Positions 41,207-46,255 of a DNA stretch of 46,255 nt are shown here, one piece after another. A program made the translations under genes and the position numbers. Where the stretch lies: NCBI GenBank assembly GCA_025449695.1, contig JANWIW010000018.1, positions 1 through 46,255 on the forward strand. The letters run 5' to 3'. Origin of the DNA: Minisyncoccota bacterium (GTDB lineage: Bacteria; Patescibacteriota; Minisyncoccia; UBA6257; 2-01-FULL-56-20). Position 1 is the stretch's first letter. The number at the start of each line of letters is the position of its first letter. The notes beneath the pieces are model-generated. The model ran no database searches. It was given only the letters and a program-made list of their open reading frames with translations, and had not been told where the DNA came from.

Positions 41207-41710
41207 ATGCTTGTCGCCGTCCTCCATAATATCCGTTCTGTGTACAACGTCGGTTCCATTTTCCGCACGGCTGACGGCGCGGGGTTTTCCAGAGTGTACT
41301 GCTGCGGGGTGACGCCCACCCCCTTCGACCGCTTCGGGCACATCCGGCCGGATTTCGCGAAGGTAGCCCTGGGCGCGGAGCGGTCGGTAGCGCCGGAACG
41401 CCGGGCGGCTACCCTGCCTCTCCTCAAAAAGCTGAAGCGGGAAGGGTACGCCGTGCTTGCCGTGGAACAGGAGGAGAGGTCTGTACCTTTTTATAAGGTG
41501 GCGGGGAGCCGGCTTGCCCGGCCAGGGCAGCGGGGACCAGACAGGCGGAAGATCGCGCTTGTCGTGGGTAATGAGGTCAGAGGCTTGCCGCCGTCCATCC
41601 TCAAAATAGCGGATGTGATCCTCGAGATCCCCATGCATGGGGCAAAGGAGTCGCTGAATGTGGCCGTTGCCTTCGGGATCGCCGCCTACGAGCTGGCTTC
41701 GCGCAGGTAA
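41207..41710 (+). CDS. TrmH/SpoU-family RNA 2'-O-methyltransferase
   Basis: SAM-dependent methyltransferase of the SPOUT (trefoil-knot) class that methylates ribose in tRNA or rRNA. The 167 aa contain the three SpoU motifs: NIRSVYNVGSIFRTADGAG (motif 1), ALVVGNEVRGLP (motif 2) and IPMHGAKESLNVAVAFGIA (motif 3). It is a minimal catalytic domain without an N-terminal RNA-binding extension. The exact target is not deducible. No SD; the patterned repeat directly precedes the start. Confidence 0.93.
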   Translation: MLVAVLHNIRSVYNVGSIFRTADGAGFSRVYCCGVTPTPFDRFGHIRPDFAKVALGAERSVAPERRAATLPLLKKLKREGYAVLAVEQEERSVPFYKVAGSRLARPGQRGPDRRKIALVVGNEVRGLPPSILKIADVILEIPMHGAKESLNVAVAFGIAAYELASRR

Positions 41711-41795
41711 ACCCGGGGCTATACTATCATTATAGATGTGATATGGGTGCCCGGCCTTCATCACGAAATTACCGTTTACTAATTACTTTTTCTCC

Positions 41796-42386
41796 ATGCG
41801 CATGACAGCCCTCATAGTATCGGCAGTGGCAGGGATAGGATTGGTGGGCTGGGGCATCTACCTTCTGGCCTATCGCCATCCCGCGGACTACACCGAAGGC
41901 AATATCTCGATCGTGAAAGGCCAGGACTCGCCGTCCGGCCAGGCGACCTCGACTGCGCCGGCGCAAGGAGCGCCCGCGATCAAGCCGCCCGCGGACGCCG
42001 GCGCGAATGACGGCACGGTGACCCTGGAGGGGCGCGTGTTCCATGTGGACCTCGCCGACACCATGGCCAAGCGCATGCGGGGGCTCTCTGGAAGGGTATC
42101 ACTCACGGATGACCAGGGCATGCTCTTTATATTTCCCTCTCCGGACCGCTACAGCTTCTGGATGAAAGATATGAAATTCGCGATCGACATCGTCTGGATC
42201 AGCGGGACGACCGTGGTAGATGTAACAGAGAACGTGCCGCCACCCGCGCCTGGGCAGAGCACGCTCTCGCTCCCCATGTACTCGCCGGCCGTGCCGGCCG
42301 ACAAAGTACTCGAGATCAACGCCGGTCTTGCGGACAAATTGGGCATCGGGGCGGGGGACCGTGCCGCCATCATAATTGATCAATAA
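41796..42386 (+). CDS. DUF192 protein with N-terminal membrane anchor
   Basis: The 196-aa protein has a membrane anchor (about 3-25), a Ser/Thr/Pro/Ala linker, and a DUF192 domain (about 80-193) with RMRGLSGR, GMLFIFPSPDRYSFWMKDM, IDIVWI and VLEINAGLADKLGI. DUF192 domains are small beta-barrel proteins usually secreted or anchored; biochemical role unknown. It converges with the gene at 42403, sharing a hairpin. The leader before ATG is pyrimidine-rich (TTACTTTTTCTCC) and lacks an SD. Confidence 0.9.
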   Translation: MRMTALIVSAVAGIGLVGWGIYLLAYRHPADYTEGNISIVKGQDSPSGQATSTAPAQGAPAIKPPADAGANDGTVTLEGRVFHVDLADTMAKRMRGLSGRVSLTDDQGMLFIFPSPDRYSFWMKDMKFAIDIVWISGTTVVDVTENVPPPAPGQSTLSLPMYSPAVPADKVLEINAGLADKLGIGAGDRAAIIIDQ

Positions 42387-42393
42387 AGGAAGT

Positions 42394-42413
42394 GCCCAGG
42401 CGTTAGCCTGGGC
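42394..42413. terminator. Shared hairpin between convergent genes
   Basis: GCCCAGGC-GTTA-GCCTGGGC. The TTA in the loop (42403-42405) is the minus-strand gene's stop codon. On the minus strand CTTCCTTTATTG follows. Confidence 0.65.
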
Positions 42414-42777
42414 TTCCATGTGGTTCGGCGCTTGAGGTCTTGTCGTGAGGTTGGCCCGAGTGCTGCTTCGCGATGAAGCAGAACATTCCCAGGCTGAACC
42501 ACGCGAGCGCCATTACGCCGCCGGGCTCGGTCCCCAGCATCGAGGTCCGGACCACGATCGCCCCGCCCATCACGAGCACGGGCACGAACGTATCGATCCG
42601 GAACACGAACCGGAACAGCACGCCGCCGCCGAACATGACCGCCGAGAGAAACACGAGGTTTCCCCGGATGGGCAATGCCTCCGTGTTCAGGAATTCGAAC
42701 AGCGGGGACAGGAACCAGCCTGCGGCGAACAGCAATGCGATGCCGAGCAAATCTTCGAAAGAAAATCGGTTGTCCAT
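42403..42777 (-). CDS. Membrane protein, 124 aa
   Basis: Function unknown. Four hydrophobic segments: about 8-26 (DLLGIALLFAAGWFLSPLF), 38-58 (GNLVFLSAVMFGGGVLFRFV), 61-78 (TFVPVLVMGGAIVV) and 88-105 (GGVMALAWFSLGMFCFIA). A His/Ser-rich soluble tail follows (KQHSGQPHDKTSS). ATG 42777 is preferred to GTG 42789 because GGAGGG lies at SD distance. One of the few SD-led genes here. Confidence 0.75.
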   Translation of the reverse strand: MDNRFSFEDLLGIALLFAAGWFLSPLFEFLNTEALPIRGNLVFLSAVMFGGGVLFRFVFRIDTFVPVLVMGGAIVVRTSMLGTEPGGVMALAWFSLGMFCFIAKQHSGQPHDKTSSAEPHGSPG

Positions 42778-42911
42778 CACGCCCTCCACTCACGGTTAAC
42801 GCGTCCACTGCAACACACCCCGGCACCCTCATGGACAGGTGACTAGCTCACATTATATCAATTTAGATATATAATGTCAATACATGGGGATACATTTGTC
42901 AAGAGTGGCGC

Positions 42912-42917
42912 TATAAT
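42912..42917 (+). promoter_or_regulatory. -10 box of gap (leaderless type)
   Basis: Perfect TATAAT, 6 nt before ATG 42924. A second TATAAT lies at 42870-42875 in an AT-rich tract. Confidence 0.6.
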
Positions 42918-42923
42918 GTCTTT

Positions 42924-43940
42924 ATGAAAAAAATCGCCATCAACGGCTTCGGCCGCGTCGGCCGCCTCTTCTTTCGTCAGGCGTTCAAGCATCCGGAACT
43001 CGAGATCGTAGCGATAAACGATCTGGGCGATCCGGAGAATCTGGCCTATCTCCTGAAGTACGATACGACCTACGGCCGCTACGACCGCTCGGTCAAAGTT
43101 GAGGACGGCAACCTGGTGGTGGAGGGGAGGGTCATCAAGGTATTACAGGTGAAGGACCCGGCGCAGTTGCCGTGGAAGGATTTGGGAGTGGACGTTGCCG
43201 TGGAATCCACGGGCCTCTTCGAATACTTCGAGAAGGCCAAGGCCCACATCGACGCAGGCGCGAGACGGGTCGTGATCACCGCTCCTGCCAGGGATGACGA
43301 AGGGGTCGAAAGTGGCAGGACGGTCATCATGGGCGTGAACGACGGCGAACTTTCTTCGACGGTTATCAGCTCGAACGGCTCTTGCACGACGAACGGCACC
43401 GCGGCGGTGGTCCAGGTGCTCTCGGAGAATCCCGGCATCGTGAAAGCTCACTTGAACACCGTGCATGCCTACACCACCACGCAGAATCTGCAGGATGGCC
43501 CGACCAAGGGTGCCGATTTCCGGAAGGGCAGGGCGGCGGCGGAGAACATTGTGCCTTCGGCCACAGGCGCGGCGATCTCCGTCGTCCGGGCCATCCCCGC
43601 GCTTGAAGGGAAGTTCGACGGCATGGCCATGCGCGTGCCGGTACGGACAGGGTCCATCGCCGAGATCGTATTCCTCGCGCCGCGCAAAGTGACCGCGGAG
43701 GAAGTGAACGCCATCTTCGAGGCGGCTGCGGCAAGTCCCCGCTGGCAGGGAATTCTGAAGGTTACCCGGGATCAGGTCGTGTCCTCCGACATCGTGGGCG
43801 AGGAGTACGGCGCGATCGTGGACCTGAGTTTCACCAAGGTGGTGGACGGCGATCTGGTGCGCGTCCTTTCCTGGTACGACAACGAAATGGGGTACGTGTC
43901 CACGCTGGTCAGGCACGTTCTCGCGGCGGCGAGCCTCTAA
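42924..43940 (+). CDS. gap: Glyceraldehyde-3-phosphate dehydrogenase, type I
   Basis: Glycolytic enzyme that oxidises glyceraldehyde-3-phosphate to 1,3-bisphosphoglycerate with NAD(P)+. The 338 aa have the Rossmann start INGFGRVGRLFFR, the NAD-site INDLGD, the active-site SNGSCTTNG with catalytic Cys154, general base His181 (NTVHAYTTTQ), and SWYDNEMGY near the end. The second Cys of the usual SCTTNC motif is Gly158 here; it is not essential. N32-D33 in the cofactor loop fits NAD. Monocistronic. Confidence 0.97.
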   Translation: MKKIAINGFGRVGRLFFRQAFKHPELEIVAINDLGDPENLAYLLKYDTTYGRYDRSVKVEDGNLVVEGRVIKVLQVKDPAQLPWKDLGVDVAVESTGLFEYFEKAKAHIDAGARRVVITAPARDDEGVESGRTVIMGVNDGELSSTVISSNGSCTTNGTAAVVQVLSENPGIVKAHLNTVHAYTTTQNLQDGPTKGADFRKGRAAAENIVPSATGAAISVVRAIPALEGKFDGMAMRVPVRTGSIAEIVFLAPRKVTAEEVNAIFEAAAASPRWQGILKVTRDQVVSSDIVGEEYGAIVDLSFTKVVDGDLVRVLSWYDNEMGYVSTLVRHVLAAASL

Positions 43941-44016
43941 TCTCAATTCGAACCACGGACCCTGTCCCGCGAGGGAGGAAGCGCCTTCTCCACAAGCAGA
44001 GACGGATAACGGGCAG

Positions 44017-44022
44017 TATAAT
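44017..44022 (+). promoter_or_regulatory. -10 box of the 44029 gene (leaderless type)
   Basis: Perfect TATAAT, 6 nt before ATG 44029. Confidence 0.6.
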
Positions 44023-44028
44023 GAAGCC

Positions 44029-46255
44029 ATGAGATACATTCGCTCTGCCGCTCTGGGTATCCTTCTCGTCGCGATCATGTCCCTGGCGCACGCAGGGAGA
44101 TCGGCGGCGCAGGCTGCGGAAGGCATCCTTGCGTTTAGTCCGGCGACGGTCAAGAACGGCCAAGCCTTTTCCATTAGTCTTGCCGGCGCTCCTCCGAACG
44201 CCGATACCAAGCTATGGGTGGATAACGGCGCCGGTTTCAAGGATTTCGGCGGCTGGATCAGAACGGACGGCGGCGGCGCCATTGCGGTGAGCAGGACCAT
44301 GAACTGCGACAGCTACCTGACGCTCGAACCCGGCAAGAGCCTGGCGGTGGGTGACCGGGTCCTGACCCAGAAGGTCTACCTGGAATACGCCGGTTTGAAC
44401 AAAGTGTCCGCGATCGCGACGCATATCAAGGATTGCACCAAATCCCAGACGACCGCTCCGCCTTCCTCCGGAGCGCCCACTCCCGCGAACGTGAGCTTCC
44501 CCGGCGAGACTGCCTACAGCGTGAACACTTCGAAAGGGACCTCGACCGCCGCCTATAAGTTCACCCCGCCGATCAAAAACATTACCTTTAATCAGACCAA
44601 TCTGAGCATCTTTCTTGGTACGCATCTTCGGAGCATGTTCTGGATAGGCACGCGTTATGGGGGCGGGCCCATGGGCCGGTGGGATATTTCCGATCCCTGG
44701 CATCCGCAGGGGCCCGAGGTCATGGGGATGATCTTTCAGGGGTCTGCCCTGGCCTTCGGCAGGCCTCAGCCCGTGGAACATCGCGGTCCTTTCTCGAGCG
44801 GCGCCTGGCCGCATCCGCCGAGCCTTGGTTACGGCGGAGGCATCTTCGGCGAACTACGGGGAGGGGAAGGGCGTTTCATCTTCGCCTCGGGTGAGGAAGG
44901 TTCGGGCAAGGACCGTCCGGAATCACGCCTCATCACTCCCATCGTGACGATGGCCTCCGGCCAGGGCATGGCCTTCGGGCAGATCCTCGACGATCGATGG
45001 CAGTCCCTCTTCGAAGGCGCCTACGCCATGGACGCGACGGAGGGAGGCAAGTTTGTCTTCTTCGGTGCAGGCGGCAGGACCGCAACGGGCGCGTTCAATC
45101 CGCTCACCATCTTTGACCTCACCGACCTTTCCGGATCGGTTGCGTATGGAAGCCCGATGCTGAACTCCATTTCCTCGCAGGCCTGGCAGGACATAGTGGA
45201 GCTCCAGGTGGTGGAAACGCCCGGCATCCGCAACCACTTCCTTATCGGGCGTTCCCGCGCAGCCAGCCGGACGGATAAGCCTAGGTTCTACATGGGAGAG
45301 ATAGATGCCGACACCGGCAAGATAAAGCGGCAGAACTCTTTTATCCTCGACCTGCAGGGGACCTCAGACGCCCAACTTTTCCCCGGCTCGAATATCAAGT
45401 TCGCGTCGGTGAGCGGCAAAACCTACATATTCATGGCCGAGAATTTCACTCGCAACAGCCCGCAGGATCAGCGTTGGGGTACGCTGAAGATCGCGGTATA
45501 TCAGTTTGACCCCCAGCAGCTCGCGCTTGTCCGCAAAGGCGACCTCTCCTTTCAGGACTTCCCCGCGTCCTATTCCGCGAGCGACAACGCATGGGACCTG
45601 GCTAAGTCGGAGAACGGTTCCGTCTACCCGTTGTTCATGATCGCGCAAGCGGGCAAAAAGTATGATCCCAGCTTGAACTACGGCGAACCCCAAACATTCG
45701 ATACGCGGTTTTACGAGGTGAAGCAGATGCTGGATTCGAACACGGTCTTGTCCATGACCCCGGCCGTCCCGGCCGTGGCCATTCCGGGAGAGACCGTCAT
45801 CAGGCCTTTGGTCCCGGGCCAGGTGGTGCTGAAGAACCTGGAAGCGGTGAACGGTGATCGAGGCGGCGTATACAATGTGTTCTTGAAGACGGAGCAGGGC
45901 AAGACCAACCTCTATATGTATCGCCAGGCATTCCTCTTCGACGGGCGCCAAGCGCGCGATCCAGTCATGCCCTACGACGAGGCCGCAAGCACGGGCGCGG
46001 AGACGCACTGGCAAGGGGTTACCAACAACCTGGGTTCCTCCTTCCGCGGCCAGGCGGCGATGCGTGTGGATCGCGTGGACGTAACCTCCTTCACGGGCGC
46101 AGCGGCGGGCCCCAATCCCAATCCACCCTCCCTTCCGCCCCCGGGGACCTCGCCGTTCCCGCCCACGGTGCCCCTGCCCCCGGCCCCAAGCAGCACGAAT
46201 GCCTGTTTCAACACCTACCGCAATCTCTGCGACCCTGCGAACGAACTGCGCAAGG
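44029..46255 (+). CDS. Large secreted protein of unknown function (3' end missing)
   Basis: An open frame of 742 codons continues past the window end. It starts with a signal peptide (about 1-28, ALGILLVAIMSLAHAG). An N-terminal beta domain (about 33-140) contains a Cys pair (TMNCDSYL, KDCTKS). A long middle part (about 165-650) has repeated Gly/Ser-rich beta stretches with Trp and Phe, somewhat like a beta-propeller (FFGAGGRTATG, FLIGRSRAAS, YIFMAENF). A Pro-rich linker (NPNPPSLPPPGTSPFPP) precedes CFNTYRNLCD, where a further domain seems to begin. Function not recognised; surface exposure is inferred. Confidence 0.8.
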   Translation, partial: MRYIRSAALGILLVAIMSLAHAGRSAAQAAEGILAFSPATVKNGQAFSISLAGAPPNADTKLWVDNGAGFKDFGGWIRTDGGGAIAVSRTMNCDSYLTLEPGKSLAVGDRVLTQKVYLEYAGLNKVSAIATHIKDCTKSQTTAPPSSGAPTPANVSFPGETAYSVNTSKGTSTAAYKFTPPIKNITFNQTNLSIFLGTHLRSMFWIGTRYGGGPMGRWDISDPWHPQGPEVMGMIFQGSALAFGRPQPVEHRGPFSSGAWPHPPSLGYGGGIFGELRGGEGRFIFASGEEGSGKDRPESRLITPIVTMASGQGMAFGQILDDRWQSLFEGAYAMDATEGGKFVFFGAGGRTATGAFNPLTIFDLTDLSGSVAYGSPMLNSISSQAWQDIVELQVVETPGIRNHFLIGRSRAASRTDKPRFYMGEIDADTGKIKRQNSFILDLQGTSDAQLFPGSNIKFASVSGKTYIFMAENFTRNSPQDQRWGTLKIAVYQFDPQQLALVRKGDLSFQDFPASYSASDNAWDLAKSENGSVYPLFMIAQAGKKYDPSLNYGEPQTFDTRFYEVKQMLDSNTVLSMTPAVPAVAIPGETVIRPLVPGQVVLKNLEAVNGDRGGVYNVFLKTEQGKTNLYMYRQAFLFDGRQARDPVMPYDEAASTGAETHWQGVTNNLGSSFRGQAAMRVDRVDVTSFTGAAAGPNPNPPSLPPPGTSPFPPTVPLPPAPSSTNACFNTYRNLCDPANELRK

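Noticed and set aside
43143-44300. 385-codon minus-strand frame across gap
   Set aside because: Antisense to conserved GAPDH; shadow composition.

Overview
The window looks like a GC-rich bacterial chromosome segment, most probably from the Candidate Phyla Radiation (Patescibacteria, Parcubacteria-like). This rests on gene content, not on a marker tree. The supporting signs are a PheRS with both tRNA-contacting N-terminal domains missing, a secreted NHL-repeat protein ending in a peptidoglycan-binding domain, a DUF5667-type partner of an ECF sigma factor, a UBA-like N-terminal segment on a membrane protein, tRNAs without encoded CCA, a tRNA split by a group I intron, and many small membrane proteins of unknown function. 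UGA is used as a stop, so this is code 11.

Layout. 1-2.9 kb: tail of an unknown gene, ligA, and a convergent unknown gene. 3-5.4 kb: an M16 zinc peptidase, then a LAGLIDADG endonuclease gene that runs into a tRNA-Asp gene interrupted by a 209-nt group I intron. 5.5-10.2 kb: an unknown gene, a 1015-aa secreted NHL protein, and a nucleotidyltransferase. 10.4-15.4 kb: an RND pump and its adaptor. 15.5-19.8 kb: envelope lipid and glycan genes (hydrolase, tandem GT2, DedA, GT2, PAP2-like). 19.9-23.7 kb: slipin, an Ig-like repeat protein with LPDTG, its neighbouring sortase, and a UBA-like/coiled-coil membrane protein. 24-31.7 kb is a translation block: gatCA, a CAU tRNA overlapped by an HTH/LAGLIDADG-like gene, an initiator-like tRNA, pheS, pheT, and cca. 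31.9-37.5 kb: small membrane proteins, tRNA-Pro, an ECF sigma and anti-sigma pair, a foreign-looking EamA transporter, tRNA-Ala, and a TM-helix channel-like protein. 37.6-41.1 kb: a four-gene cluster of unknowns around a 921-aa repeat protein. 41.2-46.3 kb: TrmH/SpoU methyltransferase, DUF192, gap, and a truncated secreted protein.

The most unusual signals concern tRNA genes. Two unrelated endonuclease-type genes, 21 kb apart and on opposite strands, each end at exactly tRNA position 10. Each uses tRNA U8-A9-G10 as its UAG stop, so RNase P cleavage would remove the stop codon from the mRNA. Four of the five tRNA genes are followed, 3-5 nt after the discriminator base, by a similar two-part hairpin module whose stems differ in sequence but keep their pairing. 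The fifth, the intron-bearing tRNA-Asp, has an ordinary terminator.

Two other themes recur. At least 15 genes have a -10 box exactly 6-7 nt before ATG and no Shine-Dalgarno sequence, which suggests leaderless mRNAs beside a smaller SD-led set. Short G-poor or A-rich patterned repeats sit just upstream of start codons and inside ligA and cca. All functions are inferred by reading the sequence; no database search was run.
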